Both the position numbers and the translations under genes were made by a program. From assembly GCA_947561395.2 (NCBI GenBank), contig OX387188.1, positions 10,690,061-10,754,060 on the forward strand: a DNA stretch of 64,000 nucleotides, read 5' to 3'. The stretch comes from Buxus sempervirens. Its lineage: Eukaryota > Streptophyta > Magnoliopsida > Buxales > Buxaceae. A model generated the notes under the pieces. It worked only from the letters and a program-made list of their open reading frames with translations, searched no databases and was not told where the DNA came from. Each line of letters begins with the position of its first letter. Within the stretch, counting starts at the first letter, position 1. This document shows, piece by piece, positions 46,751 through 59,209 of the stretch.

Positions 46751-47627
46751 AAGTCTGGAGTCCTTCATGAGATTTGTGTTATTTTTATTTTAGTTTAATC
46801 TAAAAATATGCTCGAGACCCTACACTATGAGTAGGTATATTATTTTTAATTTTCTTTCATTCAGATTTTCAATTGGAAATGTCTAACAATAAACTTTGGA
46901 GCTTCATATCTCTTAAATGAAAATGAATTTTTGAAAACTGCTATAGGTTATTTTTCATGATTCTAAGGAATCAAATTTCGCACAATTTGGTTAAGAATTG
47001 AGGGAGATATGAATCTTTCAATGTGGATAGCGTTGTAATTCAGGTTGTTTCATTTTTTTTTTTGTTTCCTTTGTAAATTAGTAATTAGGCCATGGTTAAA
47101 AGTAGTTTAGGTGGTTTCATTTTCTTGCCTTGTAAATTAGTAATTAGTTAATCTTGCATGATAAAAACAATAGAAAACAAAACAAAACAAAAATAATAAA
47201 TAATAAGAAAGGGAAAAAGCAAATGAAACAAGAATTGAAGCGATGATTCTTTCTTGTGATTGAAAATTGTTTTAGCATGGTTTCGTTTTGTTCATATTGC
47301 TTTACTTTCGATGTAATTTTGTGGAGGCCTTGTATATATAGATTAATATTTGTTGTACACTTAAAATGATAAATAATTAGAAAAGAAATAAAAAAATAAA
47401 AATAATAAATAAGAGAGCCCATTAAATATCCAACTAATTTAAGGGAACCCATTTCGGTGGGGCAACCCAGGGTGTTCAAGGACTTCCCTGGGTTATAATC
47501 GGGTCACTTATCCGGAATCACTGGTGCAAACCAAAAATCAACAAGGTGTCTACCTGCACCATTTCAGGTAGTAGTGACCCCATTAAACATGTAACTCGCT
47601 TTTTTCAGCGCACCCGAGGTGCGCACA
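46751..47627 (+). mobile_element. 3' LTR of the gag-only element, second part
   Basis: Resumes at the point broken at 38765 and runs to GGTGCGCACA at 47627; matches 29237-30107. It holds the hairpin at 47466-47492. Confidence 0.92.
47466..47492 (+). other. Conserved LTR-end hairpin, 13-nt loop
   Basis: CCCAGGG with CCCTGGG (7 perfect pairs) around TGTTCAAGGACTT; the partner LTR at 29948 has a T-G pair at one of these positions. Confidence 0.8.
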
Positions 47628-49673
47628 CTCTCCTCGACCTCAGATCAAGTCAGGATAATAATAATCCTTCGGCGAATAGTCCACAAGATTACTCTGGTAA
47701 TCACCACTAAGATCCCCCTCTCGCGTATTAGCTGAAAAATAACATAAAGAAGTACGGTGAGATACGAATATCTCAATAGACAACACATGCATGCTATAAA
47801 CAGTTCATAATCATTAAAATAGATGTTCATGCACAAATAAGCAGTCTCGAGTAAACAGGCTCGTATAAACATTCATATCGATTATGGAATACAAATCAGT
47901 GTGTAAAACAGTTTAAGTATTTGTGAACAATATAAAGTTTATCAAGATCATGATTCAGAAATCAATAATAGAATCCAATATAAAAATCCGGGATGTACTA
48001 AACAATCACATCCAACCATAGCATCCAATACATGCGTCTAGCATGTGAACAACATCAGAAGTAAGTATTTGTAATCTCAGCATCATTGTAGGACTCACAA
48101 AGAACGATACACGTTTGAGATGACTTTCAACCATATGCTATACCACCGTGCGGCTTATGGGCAACGCTAATAATGATACTCAAACCCGAGACATCTCCTT
48201 AGACAAAAGCCGTAGTCATCGACTTATTGCACACGAACTCAACCAAGTTGGCAAGTACCACCAGCATGTAGCACCGAAATCAATACATGGAGATGGTCGC
48301 TTATCCACATGTATAGGGAATCACCAGTGGAGCATCGGGGTGTCCCTCCAAACATAGGATCCTCCAGAGCAAACCAACTTGCAAAGGAAACGCGTTCGCA
48401 ACAGGGAGTAACTCAACCCAAATGAAACATCCCTTAGCTATCTAGCAAAAACTATGGATCCATAACCAGCTATGCCCACTAGAGACCAACAATCCCTAAG
48501 GACTAATATTTCTGTAAGTAATTATGCCTAACGGCATATAATGGTTATATCTGTAATTTCTTTCCTTATTGGGTTAACTAGGTTCAAAATCTAATATAGA
48601 AATCCTGTATATCATATTCTGGTTAACAATATAAATTTACATTTCGCTTAATTAATTCTCTTAAGTTTACAAGTTCAGTTCTTCCAAAAGTTAGGTTTCT
48701 TGCTATTTACAAAGCTTGGCCACTAATTACCCTAAATACGTTCCTATTTTTATTATTTTGTAAAATAGGGAATTGGTAATTTATTTTGGTCTTAAAACAT
48801 CTTATTTAAAGGTTAAAATTGGTTAAAAAATAGTTTAGAATTGAATCAGCAGTTAAAAATACGAAAATCTGCATTTTTTGCACAGAGCGCTTAGGATCGC
48901 TCAGGCGATCTAGGGTAGGCGGTAGTTCAAAATCGATCACCGACGATAAGTCAGTAGGCGTTCTCGGGCGGTCAACGTTTTTCAACTGGCGCATGGGAGC
49001 ACTGAGCACAGTAAGCTCAGCGGTCTCCCAAAAATGAACATATAGTATTCAAAAACTTGATTTTTCATTCTCTAATCGATACTAACATACTTATAAGGTT
49101 GTTATCAAACTAAATACATGAATATACAACATAAAAAATGTAATGGAGATTAAACCAATCGTGAATACAAAACCAACGTTAAAAACAGTGTTGCCTATCT
49201 CTTGCGAACATTTTCCACTCCTTTTCTTCTGAACAGCGACAAACATGATCACAAGGCAGTGTTCAGAAGACCAAAAATCAATGCAACACTCTCCCTTTCT
49301 TCTTCTTCTTCTCTTCTCCTTCTTCTTTGGTCGTTCTTAGTCTCTCTCTCTCTTTCTCTCTTGCGACTAACGAATACAAGAAAATACGATTTAGGTATTC
49401 GTATGCTATTAGGTATTCTAATATATATATATCCTCAATTCCACGCATCTCATATGCATTAGACTCCACACATCGTCCAATCAAAACACAGATTACTTAA
49501 AATATTAACCTTACCTTGATATCTCTTGATTAGACGATCGGATCTGCGCCAAACTCCTGATCTCCATTATTAACAATATCTCCTACAATAATAAATTATT
49601 TCCATCAATAATAATCTTCAAGAATATTAATTATTATTTTACTTTTATATTTATGAAAATTCGGGGTCTTACA
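47628..49673 (-). mobile_element. 3' LTR of Tekay-like chromovirus, proximal part
   Basis: On the minus strand it starts TGTAAGACCCCG at 49673, directly after the polypurine tract. It includes the GCGC-rich island (48885-49025) and a perfect GAGATA-TTCG-TATCTC hairpin (47759-47774). It continues at 28050-27674. Confidence 0.9.
47759..47774 (-). other. GAGATA-TTCG-TATCTC hairpin
   Basis: Perfect 6-bp stem with TTCG loop on the minus strand, before the pyrimidine tract and CAG of the LTR 3' end. Confidence 0.65.
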
Positions 49674-49949
49674 TCCTCCCCTCCTAAAAAAAATTTTCCG
49701 TTCTCGAAATTTACCTTGCAACTCTGGAAATAGATGAAGATACTTCCTCTGTATTTCCGACTCCAACTCCCAAGTAGCCTCCTCAACTGTGTGATTTTGC
49801 CAAAGCACTTTCACAAGTGGAATTACCTTAGTACGTAGGACTTGCTCTCGCCTGTCCAAGATCTCAACTGGATGTTCTTCATATGTCAAGTCCCCTTGCA
49901 CTACCAGTGGCTCATGCTGTATGATATGAGTAGGGTCATGCACGTACTT
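49674..49949 (-). pseudogene. Chromovirus pol C-terminus with chromodomain and polypurine tract
   Basis: The minus strand reads HPVEILDRREQVLRTKVIPL, then VKVLWQNHTVEEATWELE and KYLHLFPE, the C-terminal chromodomain of Tekay-type chromoviruses. This domain is thought to steer integration toward marked chromatin. The frame has lost its usual stop and reads into the LTR. Between it and the LTR is a polypurine tract, AGGAGGGGAGGA (49685-49674). The rest of pol is removed to the right by the insertion at 49950 and the LTR at 53261. Confidence 0.9.
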
Positions 49950-52900
49950 TGTAAAACCCTGGATTTTCCTAAAATAAAGTAAATTAAATAAGCCTAAATA
50001 TTGAGAAGTTAAGGTTTAATTTAGGTATTGGAGGAATAATATAATTATCCAAAGAGATATTAGTAACTAAGTAAATAAACAATAATTTTGAGTAATTAGG
50101 AATTTAAATAGTGACTTCATTTAAATAGGAAAGAGAAGGGTTGATTTAGATAAATTGGGAGAGTAAATTAAATAGAAAGGATTGGAAAATATAAGTATTA
50201 ATCCAAGTGCATTACATGGTTAAGATTGATGTGAGGAATAAAGAGGAGAATTTTTAGAAAAAGATTCAAAGGTTAAGTATGGAATTACAAAGAAAGGGTA
50301 CTTTAGTCATTTTCCAATTAGCCAAATTAATATATTGAATAAGTAAATAATTATTAGACTTGAAATATTTAACTAGACTAAATTTGGGTTAGGTTTGAAT
50401 TTAAATAGCAAATTATGGCTTAAAAGTAGGAAAAAAGGGTATATTGGTGATTATGGTTGATACAAAGCCTTAAATTTAAGGATAAGAGGAGTTTTGGAGT
50501 GTTTTAGTAATATTTTAAAATAAGAAATTATATTAGCACGAAAATAAATTAAATTAAGACATTCTTTTATATGAGATACTTAAAAGAGGAATTAGAAGGA
50601 GGGTTAAGATAAGGAGGTTTCCAATTAAGAATGAGAATCCTATTTAGAAGGTCTCCTAAACCTAGTGGGACTTCTAATTAAGAGAGCTTATAAAAGGGGA
50701 GGTCTAGGAAAGGTTTAAGGTTTTTAGCAAGTCAAAAATAAGGAGGAAAGAGAGGGAATTCGTGCTTGGGCTTGGGAGAAAAATAAAGGGAAGAAGAGAG
50801 GAGAGAAAAGAGGGGAAAGAAAAGAAAAAGGGAGGTGCTACAAAGGTCCGACGAGTAGACTTTGAACAAAGATCCCTGGAGATCCAGTCGTTGGATCGTC
50901 ATGAAATTTGGAGGTTATGATCTATATATAAGATACTTTAATCTGAACGGTGGCGATCGGATTTAGAGATGTCTAAGGTGGTGCAAACTAACCCAGAAGT
51001 TGGTAGAAAATCAGATTTAGAAAGAAAGAGGAGTTGCAGAAATGGCCGACTAGCCAACTTCAAACGACGAGATAGGAAGATCCAACCGTTGAAATGGGCT
51101 GAAATTTCATGATTTTGATCTAATCATATAGGAGTTCAAACTGAACGGTAGCGATTTGAATTGAAAAAGGCTAAAGGGGTGATATCGAGATCATAAAATG
51201 GGCACAGAAGGAGTTTTCAACAAATCTGGGTTCATCAAAAAGGCAAGTAGCAAACACTTAAAATTGGAGGAACTGCATGTTTTCTTGTGTTTTTTTTATG
51301 TTTGATCGTATTGGTTTTAAGTTTGATTTCATTGGAAAAGTCGGATGATTATAAAGTTTTGATTTGGTGATTTAAATCTCTCTTTAAGAATAAAGAAAAG
51401 TGTTGCTCATGGGTGGTTTAATTTAGAAAGAAATCTTAGATAAATTTTAATCACCAAGATTTGATTTGGATTGTCTTAGAAATAATTTGGAATGAAATTT
51501 AGATATTTAGAAACAATTTAAAACCATAGGAATTTGAGAAGTTTCGGAAATTATGAAAAACCCAGAAAAACTGAGTTTTGGACAGAGCGCTAGAACAGTC
51601 GCTCGAGCGCCTTATCTGTATACCTTAAACCAAAACATTGTAAACAAGTCGCTTGATACACCGTTTGAGTTCAACCACGAGCGACCTGCCTGTGTATCTA
51701 AAACTGAACTTGTAATTATAGCCGCTAGAACATTCGCTCGAGCGCCTCTTCGAGCGACCTATGTCAGAAATTTTAGATTTTGGGATTTGTGCCCAGATTT
51801 AATTTTTAATGATTTTTCTGTAAATCCTAAAGTTGTAACACCTGTACTAAGCTAATTTGAGATGTAGGAAGTGGCGAAATTAAATTTGAATTAAAGAATT
51901 GTAAATATGAAACTTTTGGAGATGTTTTAAGTAAAAAGAGGCCACAACCTGTTTAGATCTGATTTTGGGTAACCTAACCTATTCTTAAACTTTAATATAG
52001 ACCTAAGATACCTTCTGAAAGTACTAAATAACAGAGTTAATACGTTTTGACACCTTGGGTTCTAAATGAGGGCAAGTGAGACGTTTATAGATAATAGAAA
52101 TAGAGAAGTTTTAATCAAGAGTTAGGAACATTGTTAATGTCTTGAATTATTGCCTTTTAAACAAAACTTAATTTTGGGAGTTCCTGTACTTGTATTTGAA
52201 CTATCTGAGCATGCTTTGAGCTCTGAATGATTTATGTATGTACTTGGATTATTTTGCCGTTGAAACCTGGAGTTTAGACATATGACTTGGTACATCTTGT
52301 GTTGGTTTTTGGGTCATTGGTGCGACAAGGCTGGTGCCTAATTTATTGTTTTTGCATGGGCGGATTTGGTTATACAGATAAGGTTCTGTATTTGGTTGAT
52401 GTTATTGAGAAGTATGTCCATTCCCTCGTTTGGTTTTCCACAATCGTGTGGGTTTCATAATTACATTATTAATTGATATGTTATTAAGAGTTTTTTATTG
52501 TGAGTTGTGTCTAGCAGGCTTAGCTCTTACATGGATCCATTAGAGTAGCTAGTAAATGAAATTGTTTTCTAGAGGGGATTTGAATTCTGTGTCACAGGCA
52601 TTCCATCATCTTGAGGATGGTACTGCTCCTGAATTGTCGGTCGCTACATTACTCACTCCTGGATAAGTTGGGCCGTACATGCTAACTCATGGTTGGGTTC
52701 TTCCATTGGTGTTGAATAGCCAGACTGTAGGGCTGTTAGTCCATCGTAATTCGGTTAGGTAGCATATTGGCACATGTCTACTCTCTTTCTTTGTCTACAT
52801 TTCCATTAGTCCTGTGGTGTCACAGGTGTGGTATGCTGTTTGCCATGATTTCTCTATATTATAGTTTTTCTTGTTGATGATGTTGTTGGTTTAATCGTAC

Positions 52901-53254
52901 ACCTCATGACTTATTTTATATAAACATGGACTAATTTCATGCATGCACCTTGCTACTTGTTGAGATTTATTCTCACTCCGGTTTCTCTCATTTTTCAGGT
53001 ATTCTTGGAGAAGATGACAACATTGGGCTAGTATGTAAAGGGGTAGTCAGTTTAGTTGTAGATTAGCTTCCTGAGATTAAAAACATTGTATTGGTTTAAA
53101 GTTTATTTGCTTTTGGATATTATTTCAAGTTTCCGCATTTACTTTGATTATAAAGTTAGAAAAAGTTTTAAATTGATTTAGATTTTTAGTTGCTTTTGTT
53201 ACTTACCATAACACCTCAGGTTTTGCGAAATGGACCAGGAACCAGGGCGTTACA
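49950..53254 (+). mobile_element. Solo LTR, 3.3 kb
   Basis: Starts TGTAAAACCCTGG and ends CAGGGCGTTACA; flanks TACTT (49945-49949) and TACTA (53255-53259) agree at 4 of 5. Contains TATAAAAG (50689), a long GA-rich leader (50740-50850), a GC-type donor-like AAAAG|GCAAGTAG (51243), a GCGC-rich island (51580-51770), a shortened GAGA-TTTAT-TCTC hairpin (52962-52974) and acceptor-like TTTTTCAG (about 52998). It lies inside the chromovirus pol. No internal genes. Confidence 0.82.
50689..50696 (+). promoter_or_regulatory. LTR TATA box (TATAAAAG)
   Basis: TATAAAAGGGGAGG followed by a GA-rich leader. Confidence 0.5.
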
Positions 53255-54126
53255 TACTACTTTCAACACCTCATTTTTGCACCCCCCCCCCCCCAAAATG
53301 AAAGAATAAAGCCCTAATTGAAAAAGTCAAACCTGAAGGGGTCAAAAAGTTGACTTTTTGATCGGGTGCAAATTTACCACCAAAATTCATACCTTTGGAA
53401 AGAGGACTTCGATACGATTCTAACGCAACTGAGTTTGCTCAAATTGGAGTCCGGATAAAGAAGTTACAGGCTGGTCAAATCTGGAAAAGCATAAATTGGC
53501 TTTCTGCAAAACTCCGAATTAGCTGCTTAATTTCATACCAGCAAAAAGAGCATCTCGACGCGATTCCAACCAACCAAATTTGCTGGAATCGAAGTCCTGG
53601 ATAAGGAGATATAAGCAAAACTGGCTCCGGGACGCAACTTTGCACTTCTGCTAAAAAATCCGAATTTGCTGCCAAACTCTAGCTCAGTGGATAGAAGATC
53701 TCGACCTCATTCTAGCACTACTAAGTTTGCTAAAATCGGACACCAAACGAAGGAGTTATAGGCAATCAAAGTTCTAACAAATCTGCACACGTGGCAAGAA
53801 TTAAAGAAAGAAAAATAAAATAATAAAATCTAACAATATCTTAAAAATATATTAATTAAATTAAATAAAAAATAAAAGAAAATTGAAGACACAAGCGTGT
53901 CTAAACAAAAAAATCAAAGAATAAAAGAATAATAAAAACATAAAACTCAAGTAATTAAAATAAATGAAAAATAAAATAAAATAATTGGAAGGTGACAACA
54001 CATTCTCCCATTTGGAGAATGCGTTGAAATAACTTGGTTGTAAAACAACCCACGTATCATTCAATTTTTATTTGGTAAAAAGTGAATAAGATAAAATAAA
54101 ATTAAAATTTGGTCACTTTTTTATAC

Positions 54127-54134
54127 TATAAATA
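54127..54134 (+). promoter_or_regulatory. LTR TATA box
   Basis: TATAAATAGGGG at the place matching 24889 in the related LTR. Confidence 0.55.
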
Positions 54135-55709
54135 GGGGTTCTCCTTCCCCATGAAAAGGAGCATTCTCTCCCACTCCTCCTCCATTTCCATCTCATCCTC
54201 GTCGCCCCCTGCCCCCTGCTACCAAAAGCTTCCCATACCATTCCCCACTAAACCCAAGCTCCATTCAATACCCAAAATGCCCTCCTAACTCTCATCTTCT
54301 TACCTTTTCTTGTTCTCACCCACAAAGAGACAAAAAGAGGTTATCCCTTGAATCAAAGGAGGCTCCAAGCTGCTGTCTACAACAACCGGAGGATCCATAC
54401 TTGTTTAAAGGAAAAAAGTAATGCTGTAGTAAGTTTTGTTTTAGCTTTGTATTGAGCATATATAAGAAATCAGACCTTTTTATTTTTAAGTGTACTCCTT
54501 TCTAACAGTTTGATCTACTCTTTGGTGCGTCTTTCTCACCATTTTGTTTCCTTCTGTTGCATGCTGTGGGAGTCCCCATGGTAAGGGGGACTCCCCATAC
54601 GAAAAGGATGGGATGAGAGCTTTCGTAGAAAGTAAAGAGTCTTATTTAAGACATCTTGGTTCTCTTTAATTTTTGATGGATTTACCTTTTATTAAAGAGG
54701 GGATTGTCCTCTTCGAATATCTTTTGTACCCCTTAATATCCTCTTCCTCATCCCCTTCATTTACTCATTTCTAGGTATATTTATCATTCTCCTTTCATAA
54801 TCATGCATATAGATAGTAAAGTTATCACATACACACATGCACAATTTTATCTCATTTTTATTTACTTTTTTTTTTTAAAAGAACACTACACACACTTATT
54901 TAGGGCATATTAGAAGTGTACTCAAAATTTATTTCAATTTATTTTGCTTTCTTTCTTTAGATATTTGTATTAAACTTTTTGTTTTCAATTCACAAGTAGA
55001 TATACTTTTATATAAAGTATATTTTCATTTGTACAAAATAAGGTTTTTTTTTTTTTACTTAGAATTTCTCCTTTGGGGAAGGAACTTCACATGCACATAT
55101 TCATTTGTAATGCTTTAGATTTGTTTTAATTGGCTCTTTCCCATTATAAACACATGTATAAGATTTTGTCTTTACTTTGCTCACTAGCACACACTTTTGG
55201 ATTATCTTTAGTAGTTTAACCCACTTTCTAAAACATGTTTTGTTTATCTAGTAGGCTCATTCCATTTATTGGTTTTAAGTGTTTTATAGCATCATTCCTA
55301 TGCATGATCATACGAGTATATCTATAAGAAGTTCACTAATTGGGTTAAGGCATGATAAAAATAAGTTATTGAAGCCAAATGGGAGAATTTATACCACTGT
55401 GAGTTCTCTCTAAAACTCACAGCAACGTACCCCAAAATAAATAACCAAATCCAATAAGGGTTACCCAATAACCCTAATGGGCCATGGGCTTGACTTAAAG
55501 CCCAACTTGGCAACCAATGGGCCTTCCAACGGGGCCCACATCCGACCCACTTCACTTTAATGGCTAAAAAGATAAAAATGAATAAAAGGGACTTACACCT
55601 GCAAAGGTCCCTACCAGACATAATCTGATACATGCTGGGCTAGGATCAGGGTGAGACTGAGTTGACTTAGAACCAGGGAGACTCGGTCCCCATCATTCGA
55701 CGGGGCGGA

Positions 55710-55734
55710 CTGGGGTGTTTTCGGACTTCCCCAG
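55710..55734 (+). other. Conserved LTR-end hairpin, 13-nt loop
   Basis: CTGGGG with CCCCAG around TGTTTTCGGACTT; both arms differ together from the CTAGGG/CCCTAG copy at 59041. Confidence 0.8.
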
Positions 55735-55891
55735 ACCGTAACCGAGAACTTGCCCGAATCTCTAAAAAAGCCGTAGACCAGCAAATCTTAGACCTGTATA
55801 GGCACCCAAGTGTTTGCCTGCACCTCATCAGGCAGTGGTGACTCTGATACCTCCCACATTTAATGCGGTGCCTCGCGGGACGTACGCACAA

Positions 55892-55910
55892 CTTGGCAAC
55901 TCTACTGGGG
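55892..55910 (+). other. Primer-binding site
   Basis: CTTGGCAACTCTACTGGGG one base after the LTR end, a variant of the Tat-type site at 30110. About 100 bp of internal sequence follows before the next LTR at 56010. Confidence 0.7.
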
Positions 55911-56573
55911 ATTCCTCAACCCAATCGGACCCTGGTTCAAAAAGTCAACTTAGATGGATATAGATCGGTTTTGGAACTAGTTGTCATCTCACCTTTGTGA
56001 TATGTGAAATGTAAGCACCCAAATTTTGATCAAACCAAATAAAAGAGAAAAAATGTGCTAAAAAAAAAAAACAAAATAGCTCAAGACCCTACGGGGCAAA
56101 AACTTGACCTTTCGATCAAGTGATAATTGGCCACCTTGCTTTATCTCAATGGATAAAGAATCCCGACACGAGTCCAATGCAACTGAGTTTGCTGGAATCG
56201 GAGTCTGGATGAAGGTTCTGTGGGCCGGTCAAACTTAAGGATGAGTCGAAAGTTGACTTTTCCTCGAACCCCGTGCCAAGTGCTTAGCCCTATGTCATTG
56301 AATAGAGGGCTCCGATACGAGTCTAACGCAATTAAGTTTGCTCAAATCGGAGTTCGGATGAAGGAGATATGAGCTGTCGAAGTTTCCGGGCAGCAAAGCC
56401 AGAAACTGCACACGTGGTGCAGCAACTGCCCACGTGGCAGCCAACGCAGCAAAATATCTCAGGGACTAAATCTTAAATATCCAAAATTCGCAGGGGGAAA
56501 GCCGTAGATATCCAAAAGTGTCAAATCGGTCGAATCGGTCAAGACGAAGGGCAAATCCATAATTTTTTGATTT

Positions 56574-56823
56574 GTATCCGGTCCAATATGCCGGATACAC
56601 ATACCCTTGAGTATATCCGGACTCAAATGCCGGATACAAGAAGATTTTCGCGCGAGATTTGCGCTGATCGCCCAACAAATTCGCTGCGGCATTAATTTTT
56701 CAAATGATTATGTTTTGTATCCAGCATTCAATGCCGGATACAAAGAAGCCTCTGTGTAACCGATCATGGAGGCCGGATAAGGAGAAGCCTTAGTGTATCC
56801 GGCCTGAGTTGCCGGATACATTA
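56574..56823. repeat. Palindrome array (GTATCCGG family)
   Basis: Four palindromes, for example GTATCCGGT/GCCGGATAC and GTATCCGGC/GCCGGATAC with 7-nt loops, the last ending at 56821. Confidence 0.75.
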
Positions 56824-56831
56824 AGTTTGGT

Positions 56832-56839
56832 TATAAAAG
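56832..56839 (+). promoter_or_regulatory. LTR TATA box (TATAAAAG)
   Basis: TATAAAAG ten bases after the palindrome array. Confidence 0.55.
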
Positions 56840-58066
56840 CTAAACAGCAGCTCATTTCTAGGGTTGGCTTCTTTTGGCTTTTCTCCTGCTCTCTTCTCTC
56901 ACTTGCTCACCTCCGAATCCCATCTCTTCCCACTCCCTAAGGCATCTACCACCATCCTGGGCCATCTAAAGCCACTCTAACCCTCCTTTTCTTTCTCCAT
57001 CTTCACTCACACTCCAACAAGAGGGAGAGGAGGAGCTGCTGTGGACAAGAAGGAAGGCCTCCAACTGTTGTACCACCTCCAGGGAGGATCTCCACCTTGC
57101 TCAAGGGTTCAAGAACCCCCAGGTATCGCTTCTTACTAAATTTTACTTCATATATATATGAGAATGAGGTCTTTCCAAGTATGTTGAGGTGCATGGTTCT
57201 TCATTGCTGCTATAAGTCCCTTTGAGTGCCCATATGGTATGTACTTGTTTCCCTTTTCATGTCATGAAGACTTCCAAAGGTAGGAGGTTCACGTGTGAGT
57301 TCTTAGGCGCATGAGAGTTCAATTTTGCACACTTGTAGTAGTCGTAGGGTGTTGTTTTGGCCTTCTTTTTCAAGTATCACTAGGAGGAGCCTGTTCATCC
57401 CATTGTCAATCCAATGTACCCCCCATGATAAGCCCCCTTCTCTTTCCTTTCTTCAAGTGTTTTCTTTTTTCTTGTTTTGAGCATGAGACTTGAGCTTAGA
57501 CTTTGTTGTTTCTTGCCTTCTTTGTGTTTTCTCTTACATACGCAGTGGCATGCATGCTAGGAACATATGGGCCCTTGTCTACTGCTGTGTTTTTTACATG
57601 TTAGACCAGGCCTTCCATGGCATGATAGCTACTGTTTTCATCATTTGAAAGTCAGTCCATAGGAGTATGCTAGATGTGTATGCATGTACTCTCAGGTGTT
57701 AAAAGATGTTAATATGCTTGGCTCATGGTGATTGTCCCATCTAGTAATTGTATGAATGTAAACTAGTTTACAGATCTTAGGGCGTATCCTAGGATGTGTG
57801 GGAGCGTGAGTACTCTCGTATGTTTTTTAGTAAGATCCATGTATGGTAGTTAGGAGCTATGATTGCGTGATGGAGGGCAGCAATCCCATTGCCCTCCCCT
57901 CTCTCCTTGGGCTAGCTAAGAATCCAAGAAAAGAAGCCAAGAGGGGAGATCCCCAAACCTGAACCAATGTGGGCCCATCCGAGGGCCCACATGATTAGTA
58001 GAAGGCCATAGGAAGCCCCTGGAAACCACCCCAATTGCCAAAATCCGAAAAAAGGCTATCTTGGGG

Positions 58067-58172
58067 TGATCCGGCAACTCAGGCCGGATCACCTACAGCC
58101 CATGTGTATCCGGCAAATCAGGTCGGATCACCTGGGGATTGTGTGTATCCGGCAACTAAGGCCGGATACAAG
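58067..58172. repeat. Palindrome array, second cluster
   Basis: GATCCGGC/GCCGGATC, TATCCGGC/GTCGGATC and GTATCCGGC/GCCGGATAC, each with a 7-nt loop. Confidence 0.75.
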
Positions 58173-59040
58173 ACAGAAATGTCTGTTTTTTTATCTTCTT
58201 GATCCTTGGCCGAATTTTGTGATGATCTTCACCAAAACCATTGAACCAACAGGGTTTCTGGGTCACCCGGAAACCCAACTTGGGACTTGGACCAAGGTCC
58301 AACTTGGAAACACTAGTGGGCCTTCCAACAGGGCCCACCAAGCCCGATAAATCTAAAGGCATGCAATTAAGCAACCTAAGTGAAATGAACCATTCGAATA
58401 AGGTGGGTCAAACACAATGCGGCCCACCCAAACCTTGTTTTGGGGATCAATGAATGAATTGCGTGGTTTGGCCGAGACCCAGGGTTAGGGCTTATCGGGC
58501 CCGTCAAAGCCCGCTAATGAACCAAGTAGGGGTTCCAAAACCCTACACTTCAAGAACATGGGCTTTCAAGCCCAAACTTGGACCAAGGGCCCCAAGCCCG
58601 ATGTCCAACTCACCTTGCAAAGATAAATGAAAATAAATTAAAACATTTTTTGGGCAACCAACATGGGGGCCCGCAAATCAATGCCGACCCACTTCTTGCA
58701 TGGAAATCACTTAAGTTTTAAAATTGAACAATTAAAATAAAACCAACACATTTAACCAAAGCCCAAAGGGCCTCCTAGGCTAGACAGAGGCCCACCAGAG
58801 ACACATGGGCTTACCCAAGCCCACCAAGGGCACCGTGGGCCTTCCAACAGGGCCCACCCAATCAGACTCAGACCACCTAAAATTAAGCAAGATAAAATCA
58901 ACTAAAGGGACCCACACCACTCAGGTGGTCCCGCCAAGACTTAACTAAATGGTATGCTGGATTAGGAATCGGGTGAGAACCAAGTGAGAAAGCTGACTCA
59001 AACCAGGGAACCCACGGGACCCGTCATCCGACGGGGCGGA

Positions 59041-59065
59041 CTAGGGTGTCTACGGACTTCCCTAG
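59041..59065 (+). other. Conserved LTR-end hairpin, 13-nt loop
   Basis: CTAGGG with CCCTAG (perfect) around TGTCTACGGACTT. Confidence 0.8.
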
Positions 59066-59209
59066 ACCGTAACCGAGAACCGACTTAGAATCTCAAGCCG
59101 CAGACCAAAAGCCCAATAAGACAAGATTAGGCACCCAGGTGTCCGCCTGCACCCCATTAGGCGGTGGCGACTCCGAACTTTCCCGTGCCGCATTTCCGAC
59201 GCGCGCACA

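Larger units (their letters stand above)
28051..47627 (+). mobile_element. Gag-only Tat-type LTR retrotransposon (TR-GAG-like), nested
   Basis: Full element with 5' LTR 28051-30107, primer-binding site, gag frames (31620-33860), long non-coding region with tandem repeats, polypurine tract AAAGAGGGGCAAC (37591-37603) and 3' LTR 37604-38765 plus 46751-47627. No protease, RT, RNase H or integrase is found in the 7.5-kb internal region, so it must have depended on enzymes from a relative. This matches the class described as TR-GAG elements. The two LTRs are clearly alike but differ at many sites, so it is not recent. A second LTR with a Helitron sits in its 3' LTR. Confidence 0.9.
53261..55890 (+). 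mobile_element. Tat-type 5' LTR
   Basis: Starts TTTCAACACC (first dinucleotide decayed from TG) and ends GTACGCACA at 55890, followed by a primer-binding site. Similar to the solo LTR at 24080 along much of its length. Holds a 13-C run (53282-53294), TATAAATA (54127), a GGGCCTTCCAACGGGGCCC palindrome (55520-55538), the 13-nt-loop hairpin (55710-55734) and acceptor-like CACCTCATCAG (55821-55831). Confidence 0.85.
56010..59209 (+). mobile_element. 5' LTR of a second gag-only-type Tat element
   Basis: Starts TGTAAGCACCC and ends CGCGCGCACA. Inserted in the short internal stretch of the 53261 element. It carries two palindrome arrays (56574-56823 and 58067-58172), TATAAAAG (56832), donor-like CCCAG|GTATCG (57123), repeated GGGCCTTCCAACAGGGCCC palindromes (58319, 58829), the 13-nt-loop hairpin (59041-59065) and acceptor-like CACCCCATTAG (59150-59160). 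The usual primer-binding site after the LTR is altered or deleted. Confidence 0.85.

Noticed and set aside
53395-53675. Frames in the Tat-type LTR at 53261
   Set aside because: Lie in LTR sequence shared with 24080, where the frames are not kept.
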